Source: Thermoguttaceae bacterium (GTDB lineage: Bacteria; Planctomycetota; Planctomycetia; Pirellulales; Thermoguttaceae). Taken from it: a stretch of 64,000 nt of DNA. Shown here in pieces: positions 25,007 through 33,371 of the stretch. Positions within the stretch are counted from its first letter, which is position 1. The number at the start of each line of letters is the position of its first letter. The stretch lies in contig JAFSMO010000045.1 of assembly GCA_017447865.1 (NCBI GenBank), positions 20,346 to 84,345 of the forward strand. Direction: 5' to 3'. The notes under the pieces were generated by a model. That model was given only the letters and a program-made list of their open reading frames with translations. It had not been told where the DNA came from and did no database searches. The translations under genes were made by a program, and so were the position numbers.

Positions 25007-27325
25007 TCAATAGAGACCTTTGTAAGTGTCACGATGATTTTCTTCCCAAATCATACGCGGACCAACCACAAAGTCCTGCATCTTTTCCTTATCCCACTGG
25101 AACAGCAGGCGCTGCTTCACTTTGCCCTCTTCATCCGTTTTGAATTCGAGGAACGAAGGAGCGCTGTCCGAATTGTCGGCGTCACGCATCGCAACGACCA
25201 CGCCGGAATTCGCCGCCATGTCTTCGAAGTTCTTCGTCGCCGGGGTCGAGAAGGACATCAGGCCGTTCCCGTAGAAGAACTTGTTCGGCGGAAGTTCGTA
25301 GGACGTCACTTCGTCGTTACCCTGCATGAGCATCACTTTGTTGTTGCCCTGCGTAGCGGCCCAGCGGTCGCTGTACGGGTCAGCCGCGACTCCACCAGCT
25401 TCCGGAAGAACCGGAGTGCTGCTGGCAAGCGCCGCATTGCCGGAGAAGCGGAAAACGCCCTTCTGACCGTTCGAACTGAAGATGATCGACTTGTCACGAC
25501 CAGCCGCAACCGACATTTTCTTGTCGGGCGTGGTTTCCATGCCTTCGATCTTCTTGTACGTGTCGAGCTTCTTGCCCTGAACGTTCGAAAGCGTGATGGA
25601 ATCGGTCATGTCGTCAACCAAAGCGAACGAATCGCTGTTCGGCATCATGGCAACATCAACCGGGTGCGCCATGTTGTCGTCTTTATCAATGATCTGCTCA
25701 ACGACGCCACCGTCATTGATGCGGTAAACTTTACCGCCTTCACGCGGGGAAACGCAAACCAGACCGTGCGTACGATGCAGCGCGATACCAGTCGCAGTCT
25801 GCGGGAGTTTCGTAACGCCAAGGACGCGGCCGTTTTCATCGACCTGGTAAACTTTGCCTTCGGAGCCTTCGTCACCGCAGGAGACGTAGAGGACCATTCC
25901 CGGCGGGATTTCCATCGGGCCGAGGTTCACACCGGCGAGATTCGGCGGAACGTCACCGCCTCCACCGTAACCATTGCCGTAGCCGCCGCCACCGCCGCCA
26001 CCGTAGCCGTAGCCCGGATTGTAGTACGGAAGCTGAGGATTCCAATACGGAATCTGCGGATTGTAAACCAGGACGTCCGGACCGTAGATCGTCGGGACTT
26101 CCGGCAGCTTCATTTTCGGAGCCAGGTTACGCACGCGCTGACGATAGTGCGGCGCGAGGTTCACCAGGTTGTTGTAACCGTTGCCCATTCCAGGACCGTT
26201 GCCCGGACCAGGAGCATCACCAGGAGCGTTCTTCGGCTCTTTTTCTTCCGGACCTTCTTCAGGACCATCGCCTTCGGCGCCGTCTTCACCACACGGGCAG
26301 GCTTCACCAGATCCATCACCCGGACCAGGGCCATCGCCGGGGCCAGTGCCAGGACCATCACCAGGGCCAGCACCTTCGCCGCACGGGCAGCCTTCGCCAG
26401 TGCCGTAGCCGAGGCCAACGCCGTAACCGGAACCAAATCCGCCAACGCCCGCGACGTCACCCATCGCGACCGTGCCGGCCATACCAAGCGTACGTCCCAA
26501 CGGGTCGATATCCCACGGGGTCACTTCGACGATTCCATCGCCGCCGTGTCCGCCATGACCGCCGCCAACGCCAACGCCAGCCACACCGTCAACAACGCCG
26601 TCGTGAACGACGCCATCGCCGTGATGATAGTGGTGGACCACGCCATCACCATCGTGATGAACGACACCAACGCCGTCATGAACCACACCAACGCCGTCAT
26701 GATGAACGACGCCAACACCGTCATGAACGACCACGCCGTCACCGTGATGAACGACGCCGTCATGAACGACATGCGTACGATCAACCACATGACCACGGTC
26801 GTGGATCACGACATCATCGCGATCACGAACAACGACCGGAGCGCGTTCGACGACTTCGACCGGACGATGAATCTCCGGGGTTCTTTCGACGACCTGAACC
26901 GGCTGCTGAACCACAGGCTGCTGCACAGGAACTTCTTTCGCCACCACGGCTTCCGGCGCGGCATCCACAGGAGCTTCTTTCTGGAAAAGAGGAATCCGCT
27001 GGTCGCCATTTTCGAGGTAACGGCCAATCATGTTCGTCCAGTCGCCTTCGAAAACGACCAGATTTTGATTGGGATTGTACCCAGCGGGAGAGGCAATCAA
27101 TTCTCCCTGCTCGTTGACTACTCTAAATTTACTCCAGGACGGCGCAGTCCCGTTCACGTCCACCGTGACATGAAGGAATTTGCCGGCCTCCTCGGTCGTT
27201 CCTGCCGCATTAGGAAGAGGTGACGACTGTTTCGTGACTTTATTCACGTCCCAGTCGGCGGCCTGAGCAGCCGCGATCACAAGCAGCAGGCAGACCCCAA
27301 ACACAAGTTGGAATGCCTTTTTCAT
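25007..27325 (-). CDS. Secreted His-rich / Gly-Pro-rich / beta-propeller protein
   Basis: A 772-residue exported protein, first gene of the operon (AGGAG before the ATG; signal MKKAFQLVFGVCLLLVIAAAQA). Residues about 50-115 form a small beta domain. Residues 175-260 are a His/Val/Gly/Asp repeat (VVHHDGVGVVHDG) that could bind transition metals. Residues about 305-390 are Gly/Pro/Glu-rich with two CPCGE motifs. A Tyr/Asn/Pro and Gly stretch follows (YNPQIPYWNPQLPYYNPG). From about 470 the sequence is NHL/YVTN-like propeller (GIALHRTHGLVCVSPREGGKVYRI). I do not recognise the family as a whole; metal binding is inferred from composition. Confidence 0.75.
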   Translation of the reverse strand: MKKAFQLVFGVCLLLVIAAAQAADWDVNKVTKQSSPLPNAAGTTEEAGKFLHVTVDVNGTAPSWSKFRVVNEQGELIASPAGYNPNQNLVVFEGDWTNMIGRYLENGDQRIPLFQKEAPVDAAPEAVVAKEVPVQQPVVQQPVQVVERTPEIHRPVEVVERAPVVVRDRDDVVIHDRGHVVDRTHVVHDGVVHHGDGVVVHDGVGVVHHDGVGVVHDGVGVVHHDGDGVVHHYHHGDGVVHDGVVDGVAGVGVGGGHGGHGGDGIVEVTPWDIDPLGRTLGMAGTVAMGDVAGVGGFGSGYGVGLGYGTGEGCPCGEGAGPGDGPGTGPGDGPGPGDGSGEACPCGEDGAEGDGPEEGPEEKEPKNAPGDAPGPGNGPGMGNGYNNLVNLAPHYRQRVRNLAPKMKLPEVPTIYGPDVLVYNPQIPYWNPQLPYYNPGYGYGGGGGGGYGNGYGGGGDVPPNLAGVNLGPMEIPPGMVLYVSCGDEGSEGKVYQVDENGRVLGVTKLPQTATGIALHRTHGLVCVSPREGGKVYRINDGGVVEQIIDKDDNMAHPVDVAMMPNSDSFALVDDMTDSITLSNVQGKKLDTYKKIEGMETTPDKKMSVAAGRDKSIIFSSNGQKGVFRFSGNAALASSTPVLPEAGGVAADPYSDRWAATQGNNKVMLMQGNDEVTSYELPPNKFFYGNGLMSFSTPATKNFEDMAANSGVVVAMRDADNSDSAPSFLEFKTDEEGKVKQRLLFQWDKEKMQDFVVGPRMIWEENHRDTYKGLY
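26560..26800 (-). repeat. Degenerate tandem repeats in the His-rich segment
   Basis: Units of roughly 21-24 bp encode GVGVVHHD-type octamers. Synonymous and His/Asp variation indicates repeated slippage or unequal exchange. Confidence 0.75.
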
Positions 27326-27357
27326 GGTTCAGCTCCTGTATAAATCGTAAAAATTTC

Positions 27358-27375
27358 ACGGATCTGCAGATCCGT
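27358..27375. promoter_or_regulatory. Perfect 18-bp palindrome in operon leader
   Basis: ACGGATCTGCAGATCCGT is fully self-complementary and lies 33 nt upstream of the operon ATG, downstream of a TAAAAT (minus strand, near 27385). It could be an operator or an RNA hairpin stabilising the leader. Confidence 0.55.
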
Positions 27376-27384
27376 ATTACTTAT

Positions 27385-27621
27385 TTTAACAAAAAAGTAA
27401 CGCACACAAGTTTTGAAATTATTCTTATAAGTATATTTAACACCAAATAGAAAAAAAATCAACGGGTTCAATCCCTTTTTTTTAAAATTTTCCAAAAAAA
27501 ACTAAAATTTTCCAAAATTTTTTAAATTTTTCATAAGATTTGCGTCATTTAAGGGGGAAAAAGGAAATTTCCATGCTTTTTTAGTTCCCGCTTTTCCCAA
27601 ATCGAAGACCAAACGGCACGC
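27385..27621. other. AT-rich gap, promoter region of the surface operon
   Basis: This stretch is strongly AT-rich with several A/T homopolymer runs. A minus-strand TAAAAT sits at its right-hand start, but its -35 is poor (TTGTGT at 15 nt). No gene or repeat is seen. Confidence 0.4.
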
Positions 27622-30600
27622 TCAACGGGGCTCCGTGCAGTCGAGTATCGGCCAGACCAGCTCGCCCCGATCCTGGGCCTCGGCGTCCCGGAACGCTCCG
27701 TAGCGCGGCGCGTTCGCGTCCATCCAGAGGATGAATTTGTGCCGCAGTTCCGGCGTCACGTGGTCGCGGTGGTTTTCGTCGTTCAAAATCTTCGTAAGTT
27801 CCGAAATCGACGAGCCGAAACGGCCAGGAATGGAGCGTGAACCGCCGTGGTCGGGTTGGGTCACGGCGCCGCGCATCCCGCCTGCGAACGAATAGACGTA
27901 CGGCCGAAGCGCCTCGTAATTCAGCGTCTGCGGCCCTTTTTTCTTCTCGACGTGGCACGGGATGCAGGACTGATCGATCTCGCCCTGAAGGAATCGCACG
28001 AACGCGATCGGCTCCACCGGCCCACACTCGGGCTGGAGCGTGGACGGCTCACGCAGGAACGCGGTCGGAACGCTGGTCTCGGTGCGCACGGACTCGGTCG
28101 TCGGCTCGTGGCAGCCGGTGCAGACCAGTTTTTCGCCGGGATGCACGAACGCGACCGCCCGCATCGTGGCGACCGCCTGGAAATTCGCGTCGAGCGTCTG
28201 GAAGAGGAGCTGCTTCCCGGGCGGCGCCTCGAAAAAAACGCTTCCATCCGCTTCCACCGGCACGATCCCCAACGGAATGCGCGGCGTCGTTTCGACGAAG
28301 TACCCGATCATCGGGACGTTCATCCACGGGTTCGGCTTGGGAATGACCTGAAGCACGCGCAGGTACTTGATCGGGCGGTCCTTCGGAAGCGGCAGATCGC
28401 AAATATTCACATTGGAAACGCCGATGAAAGCGCGCTGGTCCTCGGACTGGTGGTCCTCGCCCTGAGCCGTCTGCTGCGGGATCACCGGCGGCGTGAACCT
28501 CGCCCGGACCGGCATCGGCTCGGAAAGTCGAAGGCGCGGGTCGTAATCGATCGGAAGGAGTTCACGTTCGCAGATCAGTTCCTCATTCCCGAAAACGTCG
28601 AGCACGATCAGGTCCTCCCACGACGTGCAGAGGAACGTCTGCTCGTCCAGGGGCCACGGCGCGCCGTAGCGGTACTGGCTCCGGCCCGCGCATTCCGACT
28701 CGGGGAACGGCGTGTACGGCGTCACGCGGCGGATCTGGCTCATCTGATTGTCGTTCGGGACGCGAAGGTCCAGCAGGCAGATGGAGCCGAACGTTTCGCC
28801 ATGGTGCGGCGCAGCGGTGAAGACGTACTTGTACGAGCCGGGAATCGCGCGGATTTGCATTTCCGTCATCGGAAGGCCCGATTTGGAGTCCGCGCATTTG
28901 CCCATGCGGTGATCGTCGTGGAGGTCGTAAATTCCGGTCCGGACCACTTCGGAAAGGCCCTGGACCCGCTCGGATTCCGGGACCGGCGTCTGGAACGTCT
29001 GCCACGGGAAGGGGTAGTTGCCGTGCGGGGCGCGAGGGTTTCGGCCGTCCGGAGCGCACGTCCAGAAGTTGGAGCCGAGGCAGTTCTCGCGGTCCGTGTA
29101 GTCCCACCGCGTGTACACGAGCATGCCCGAATTATCGACGGACGGCTGCCACTCGGACGTTTCAAAAAAGCTGATCGGGTAAATGTCCGACCCGTCCGGC
29201 TTGCAGCTGTGCAGGACGCTCGTCGTGACCTGGAGCCGCGCACTTTCGCCGAAGCAGCGGATAAACCCTCCGCGGCGCTCCGAGCAAAAGACCAGCCGAC
29301 CGGACGGAAGGACGCAAACGTCGAAATCGTTGAACGGACTGTCGGTCAGCATCCGGATCCCTTTTTCCGGCGCGTCGATCTCGAGACTGAAAAGGTTCCA
29401 GGACGTCTGCGGCGACCAGAACCAGCGGTGGTTTTGACTCTCGCAGTACGAAAAGTAGAGCGTTTTGCCGTCGAAGCTCAGGTCCGGCGTGTAGAACGCC
29501 CCAATCTCGAGTTCCTGCCCGGCCAGACGGCGATTAGTGACTTTGCGGCCAGCGGTGAGGCTTTGGATCGTTGGGTTTGGGCCGCGCCAGCCGGAGATCG
29601 TGAACAGACCGCCGCCGTGCAGCGTGTTGAAGCCGTAAACCTGCGTCGCGAAGTGGCCGCCCATCAGGTCCGAGTTGAACTCGTTCGTCAGCCGGGAGCC
29701 GGAATAGGAAGCGCGGGCCAAAAACGCGATCCGGTCGATCTGGGCCAGTTTCGGGTTGGAAAGCATCAGGTTCCGACGGACGGCCGCCGCGGCGAGGAAA
29801 AGCGCGTCAAGCGTTTCGTTCGCGGTTTCACCCGACGCCTGAATTTTTGTCAACTGGTCTTTGAGCGTCTGAAAATCTTTTCGGGCCGAATCGTCGCCGA
29901 GGCCAGACTCAAGCAAGGCCCCGATCCGCCGCACGAGAGGCTGCGCGGGGTGGGTCTCCTCCGGGAAAACCAGCGCGTGACGGTTGGCCGTCTGTTCCGC
30001 CGCGCCCCGAACCGGGCATTCGTGACCAACGCGAGTCTGAAGATCGGCGTACTGCTCGCCCCAGAAGGCCAAAACGCCGGGGCGGAACTGCTCGGCTTTC
30101 ACGCTTTGAAGCCGGAAACGGTCGATGGCCGCGCGGAGTTCTTCGGCCGTGAAAACGCGGGTCGGGACGTTTTTCGCGGGTTTTCCCGTCGGTTCCGGCA
30201 GGCCGCTGGGGAAGGCGGTCGGGAAAAGCCGGTCCAGCTCGGCCAGACTTCCGCCCGATTTGAAAATCTCGGGGTTTTTGGCCGCCAGAGCCGGCGAAAG
30301 CGTCATTTTTACGGGCTGGGAGTGCACCGCCAAACGCTCGCGAAGTTGCTCGAACGTGCACGTCTCACCGTTCCCAGCGGGGCGGATCTCCACGGTCGGC
30401 CCGGCTTCGGAAGGCGCAAGCCCCTCAAAGTCGCACTGGACCAGCGTCCTCCCGGCCTTCGTGATCTTCAGAGCGTCGAGCGCCGCATGGTACATCGGGA
30501 TCGACTCCTCCGCGATGTTTCCGATGTAAAACCGGCTTTCCGGCGTCACGGCCTCGGGGCGGAACGGCCGCGCGACCTTTTCCTGCGCCTCCTGGCGGCC

Positions 30601-31104
30601 ATCGACGTAAAGCGTCATGAGGCCCGGGGCCCAAACCATCCGCACGAAATGCCACTTCCCGTCGGCCAGATCGGACGTTCCGCGCACGTGGTTGGGCTGG
30701 TTTCCCGGGAGGTAAACCGCCAGTCTGGCGGAAGGTTCCGCCGCCTGACCGTGGACCGGCTCCGAGAAAATTTCCCAGTGGTTCGGCGAGGATTTCAACT
30801 CATGGGCGACGAAAATCGCGTAGTGCGCCGGGTCGGAAACCCGCGTCCAAAACGTCACCTCAAGCGGCGGCTGGGCGAGCGTTTCGTCCGGAGTCAGCCG
30901 AATATGCGCGCCGTTTGGTTCCCACGCCTGACCCAGTTCGGGCCGAGCCGACTCCACCGTGTGGTCCTGTGCCGTGCTCAGGTCCACGGCCGAGTCGTGC
31001 GTCTGGATCCGATGCACCGACGGGGGAAGCTGCGCCGAAACGTGCGGCACAAACAGAAAAATGAACGCAGCAGAAAACAGAAAAAGGGGGAATTTCTTCA
31101 TCAT
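27622..31104 (-). CDS. Secreted LamG / HzsA-like dihaem cytochrome protein
   Basis: A 1160-residue exported protein starting at tandem ATG codons (31104/31101) with signal MMKKFPLFLFSAAFIFLFVPHVSA. A longer frame to 31365 is a GC-poor artefact. An N-terminal LamG-like domain (about 25-220: VTFWTRVSDPAHYAIF, GKWHFVRMVWAPGLMTLYVDG) precedes a long TolB/propeller-like region (FLARASYSGSRL, DLSFDGKTLYFSYCESQNHRWFW, VYTRWDYTDREN) that matches the hydrazine synthase alpha-subunit middle domain family. Two haem-c motifs follow, CTGCH (995-999) and CIPCH (1047-1051). Relatives occur widely in Planctomycetes outside anammox bacteria and have no known hydrazine role. Electron transfer or a surface redox role is inferred. 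Confidence 0.78.
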   Translation of the reverse strand: MMKKFPLFLFSAAFIFLFVPHVSAQLPPSVHRIQTHDSAVDLSTAQDHTVESARPELGQAWEPNGAHIRLTPDETLAQPPLEVTFWTRVSDPAHYAIFVAHELKSSPNHWEIFSEPVHGQAAEPSARLAVYLPGNQPNHVRGTSDLADGKWHFVRMVWAPGLMTLYVDGRQEAQEKVARPFRPEAVTPESRFYIGNIAEESIPMYHAALDALKITKAGRTLVQCDFEGLAPSEAGPTVEIRPAGNGETCTFEQLRERLAVHSQPVKMTLSPALAAKNPEIFKSGGSLAELDRLFPTAFPSGLPEPTGKPAKNVPTRVFTAEELRAAIDRFRLQSVKAEQFRPGVLAFWGEQYADLQTRVGHECPVRGAAEQTANRHALVFPEETHPAQPLVRRIGALLESGLGDDSARKDFQTLKDQLTKIQASGETANETLDALFLAAAAVRRNLMLSNPKLAQIDRIAFLARASYSGSRLTNEFNSDLMGGHFATQVYGFNTLHGGGLFTISGWRGPNPTIQSLTAGRKVTNRRLAGQELEIGAFYTPDLSFDGKTLYFSYCESQNHRWFWSPQTSWNLFSLEIDAPEKGIRMLTDSPFNDFDVCVLPSGRLVFCSERRGGFIRCFGESARLQVTTSVLHSCKPDGSDIYPISFFETSEWQPSVDNSGMLVYTRWDYTDRENCLGSNFWTCAPDGRNPRAPHGNYPFPWQTFQTPVPESERVQGLSEVVRTGIYDLHDDHRMGKCADSKSGLPMTEMQIRAIPGSYKYVFTAAPHHGETFGSICLLDLRVPNDNQMSQIRRVTPYTPFPESECAGRSQYRYGAPWPLDEQTFLCTSWEDLIVLDVFGNEELICERELLPIDYDPRLRLSEPMPVRARFTPPVIPQQTAQGEDHQSEDQRAFIGVSNVNICDLPLPKDRPIKYLRVLQVIPKPNPWMNVPMIGYFVETTPRIPLGIVPVEADGSVFFEAPPGKQLLFQTLDANFQAVATMRAVAFVHPGEKLVCTGCHEPTTESVRTETSVPTAFLREPSTLQPECGPVEPIAFVRFLQGEIDQSCIPCHVEKKKGPQTLNYEALRPYVYSFAGGMRGAVTQPDHGGSRSIPGRFGSSISELTKILNDENHRDHVTPELRHKFILWMDANAPRYGAFRDAEAQDRGELVWPILDCTEPR

Positions 31105-31162
31105 ATCAGGCGGATGGGGACGAACGTTTTCCAAAAATGCAATCGAAAATCTTTTCCTTTTT

Positions 31163-31190
31163 ATTTTACCCTTGGAGAAATAATTTGCAA
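31163..31190 (-). promoter_or_regulatory. Promoter of HzsA-like gene
   Basis: On the minus strand: -35 TTGCAA (31185-31190), 16-nt spacer, -10 TAAAAT (31163-31168). Confidence 0.65.
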
Positions 31191-31446
31191 GGATTCCCAA
31201 AGTTTTTTTCCAAAAAAAGAGAAAAAAGAATCGTCCGGGAAAGACGCAGCAGCCACGAGGAGACCGCCCTGCCCGGCCCTTTCCACCCCCAAGCCGGGCC
31301 CGAAGCCGGTCTTTTCCAAAAGGGCAAAAGGGCTTGCAAGATGGCACAAATCTGAAAATTTCCAAATTTTTTTATAAATTTTCGTCCCCCCCCACTGTTA
31401 ATTTTTCAATTTTCTGCTATATTAATTTTTGTAAATGAGGGCTGGC
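31191..31446. other. Gap without a recognisable gene
   Basis: Between the HzsA-like promoter and the tRNA promoter there is a GC-rich patch (31230-31320), then an AT-rich patch. I see no coding signal, hairpin repeat or terminator. Confidence 0.4.
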
Positions 31447-31474
31447 TTGACACAATCCAGATTTTGCATTTAAC
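31447..31474 (+). promoter_or_regulatory. Promoter of tRNA-Ser
   Basis: Perfect -35 TTGACA (31447-31452), 16-nt spacer, weak -10 TTTAAC (31469-31474), ending 10 nt before the tRNA. Confidence 0.6.
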
Positions 31475-31484
31475 AGATACAGCC

Positions 31485-31572
31485 GGAGAGGTGGCTGAGT
31501 GGCCGAAAGCGACGGTTTGCTAAACCGTTGAGGGTATTGCGCCCTCCGCAGGTTCGAATCCTGTCTTCTCCG
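31485..31572 (+). tRNA. serT: tRNA-Ser (anticodon GCT)
   Basis: An 88-nt class II tRNA. Acceptor GGAGAGG pairs with CTTCTCC (one G-U). The D arm starts TGGCTGAGTGGCCGAAAGC. The anticodon stem ACGGT/ACCGT encloses loop TTGCTAA, with anticodon GCT at 31519-31521, reading AGC/AGU serine codons. A long variable arm follows, then the T loop GGTTCGAATCC and discriminator G. CCA is not encoded. Confidence 0.96.
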
Positions 31573-31576
31573 CTCG

Positions 31577-31608
31577 AAGGAGTCCGTAAATCGCGGGCTC
31601 CTTTTTTG
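31577..31608 (+). terminator. Terminator of tRNA-Ser
   Basis: AAGGAGTCCG (31577-31586) pairs with CGGGCTCCTT (31594-31603) with one G-U, followed by a run of T. Confidence 0.88.
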
Positions 31609-31648
31609 TTTTAAAGGCTAAAAGTTTCTCATTTCCGGAACCTCCCCC

Positions 31649-31677
31649 TTGAAAAAAATCCGGGAATTCTTTACATT
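31649..31677 (+). promoter_or_regulatory. Probable promoter of small membrane-protein cluster
   Basis: -35 TTGAAA (31649-31654), 17-nt spacer, -10 TACATT (31672-31677), about 90 nt before the first start codon. Confidence 0.5.
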
Positions 31678-31766
31678 TAAATAAACGGGCAGGCGTCGGG
31701 TGGCCCGCGTGTTGTTTGCAGGGGGTTTGGCAATCATTATCAGCCCGAAACGATTCAGGTGAAACG

Positions 31767-32363
31767 ATGAAATTCATTCGCAAAATCGCTAAAATGTGGA
31801 GGGGATTTACGATCCTTTTCCTGTTGATCGTGAGTTTGACCTACTACCTCAAATACGAGTTCCTGCTTTGGGATGTTGGCGCCGTGGAAGATAATTTCAA
31901 TATTTATGAGTCCAGCGTAAACGCGGCGCGTTCTTCAACCCCAGAAGAAGCAGTGGACTATTTGCTTTATGTGAATTTTTATTATCCCAGAGGTGCTCGT
32001 CTCGCCGAGAAAAAAGATTTTGCAGTGACTCCCCTGACAAGAATGGCAAGAATAATGGTAACAAGAAGTATCATCGAATCGGTCCAGAAAAAAACAGACG
32101 ACCCGATGAAACCATTTTCGATTTATGAGGAGTACCTTCATCACCATTGCAAAGGGATGAAAACCACGGACAGCAGGTTGATAAAACTTACCGAAACGGC
32201 ACTGTACAAAGAAATCGGATATTGGGTGAAAAAATACGGAAACGAAGACGCTCAAATCAAGTTAAAGAGCCTGGCCGAGCTTTTATATAAAATGTATGGA
32301 ATCGATCCAAGCCGCTCGCAAGACGAAACCACCGAAAACCAGCCGCCCGTTCAAACGTCCTGA
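31767..32363 (+). CDS. Membrane-anchored protein of unknown function
   Basis: A 198-residue protein from the ATG at 31767 (AGGTG upstream); an earlier in-frame ATG at 31716 lies in the leader. One N-terminal transmembrane helix (about 12-30, FTILFLLIVSLTYYLKYEFLL) anchors a soluble, helix-rich, Lys/Glu-rich domain (SSVNAARSSTPEEAVDYLLYVNFYYPRG, LKSLAELLYKMYGI). I do not recognise a family. Base composition is more AT-rich than in neighbouring genes, suggesting a different origin. It opens a run of four small membrane-protein genes with short gaps on the same strand. Confidence 0.6.
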   Translation: MKFIRKIAKMWRGFTILFLLIVSLTYYLKYEFLLWDVGAVEDNFNIYESSVNAARSSTPEEAVDYLLYVNFYYPRGARLAEKKDFAVTPLTRMARIMVTRSIIESVQKKTDDPMKPFSIYEEYLHHHCKGMKTTDSRLIKLTETALYKEIGYWVKKYGNEDAQIKLKSLAELLYKMYGIDPSRSQDETTENQPPVQTS

Positions 32364-32426
32364 CGGTTGGACACTTGGAGCGTCTTGGTTTTCCTGAAAA
32401 GTCAATCTGCAAAACGGAGCCACAAG

Positions 32427-32912
32427 ATGAAAAGATTCCTGCTTTTATCACTGGGTTTGATCGTCCTGATGTTTGTAAGCGTCTGTCTGGTCGGGCCGGG
32501 GATCGTGGGGGCGTTGATGATTGGCGCGCCTGCTCTTGTCCCGGTCTCGAGCATGGCCGCCACCGCCCGATTTTCGCAGAAGATCCTTCCCCGGAAAATC
32601 CGGTTTTCCCGATGGCTCGACCGTCTGGAACGCCTGGTTTCGTGGGCCGCGCTGCTAATCACGCTGGGGTTTATCCTGGAAACTCTTTTGATCGGGATGA
32701 ACAGGACCAACCCCGAAGATTTTCAGCAGATTTTTAACGCGACCCTGATCCTGACGGGCGCCGCGGTTTTGGTCCAGATGGGAATGAACGTCCTGCTTTT
32801 TGTTCTGTCGCGTCATTCGTCGTACGGTTACACGATCATCACGCACGTCGTTTTGTGCGTCCTGACAGGACTTTCGTATTTTTATTTCAGTTCGATGGCC
32901 GCGGCGTGTTAA
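32427..32912 (+). CDS. Polytopic membrane protein of unknown function
   Basis: A 161-residue protein from the ATG at 32427 (GGAG nine nt upstream). About four transmembrane helices are visible: residues 3-24, 26-45, 67-90 and two closely spaced C-terminal segments (LILTGAAVLVQMGMNVLLFVL and TIITHVVLCVLTGLSYFYF). A cytoplasmic basic loop (RFSQKILPRKIRFSRWLDRLERL) separates the halves. No conserved motif identifies a transporter or enzyme. It follows the previous gene by 63 bp and precedes a similar-sized membrane protein by 48 bp. Confidence 0.6.
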   Translation: MKRFLLLSLGLIVLMFVSVCLVGPGIVGALMIGAPALVPVSSMAATARFSQKILPRKIRFSRWLDRLERLVSWAALLITLGFILETLLIGMNRTNPEDFQQIFNATLILTGAAVLVQMGMNVLLFVLSRHSSYGYTIITHVVLCVLTGLSYFYFSSMAAAC

Positions 32913-32960
32913 AATGGACCTGAAACCCGACCGCTCCTTTTGCACGAAGAACGGAAACTC

Positions 32961-33323
32961 ATGATACATTCAAGAATACAAAAACGCAAAGCCCGACTCG
33001 GCAAATTCTCGTACAGATTGGCGATCGTGAATCTGGTACTGGTTTTGACCTTTGTGACGGGCAGTATCGCGTATGGCATTTATTGCCGGAAATGTGCGCT
33101 TCTCATTCCGATTAAAAGCGTACTGATCCCCATTAAGCTCTGGCTTGTCGTAATAATTTTATTTGGTTTGTCCGAATTTTTCGATTCTTTTGCGGGTACT
33201 TTCAAGTCCAGAAAACCGACGGTCATTAATCTCATTGCGGTGTTGGTGTATCAGCTCTATTTGGGGCTGTTCTGGCTCGCTCTGGCGCAGGGCTGGATCC
33301 CGTTCGGGAGTTTGGTGGATTAA
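32961..33323 (+). CDS. Small membrane protein of unknown function
   Basis: A 120-residue protein from the ATG at 32961; a TTG at 32940 is an alternative. The basic N-terminus (SRIQKRKARLGKFSYRL) is followed by three hydrophobic segments (AIVNLVLVLTFVTGSIAYGIY, LWLVVIILFGLSEFF, LIAVLVYQLYLGLFWLALAQ). No known family is recognised. Its size, topology and spacing resemble its two neighbours, suggesting co-expression. Confidence 0.55.
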   Translation: MIHSRIQKRKARLGKFSYRLAIVNLVLVLTFVTGSIAYGIYCRKCALLIPIKSVLIPIKLWLVVIILFGLSEFFDSFAGTFKSRKPTVINLIAVLVYQLYLGLFWLALAQGWIPFGSLVD

Positions 33324-33371
33324 AGACGCGGGACCGAACCAACCTTTTGTCCTCATAAAATCAGAGTCACC

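Noticed and set aside
31105..31365. N-terminal extension of the HzsA-like frame
   Set aside because: It runs through the promoter at 31163-31190 and lacks export character. The signal peptide begins at the ATG pair 31104/31101.
27847..31377. 1176-codon plus-strand frame opposite the HzsA-like gene
   Set aside because: The minus-strand frame has a signal peptide, LamG and two haem motifs; the plus frame is compositionally biased noise.
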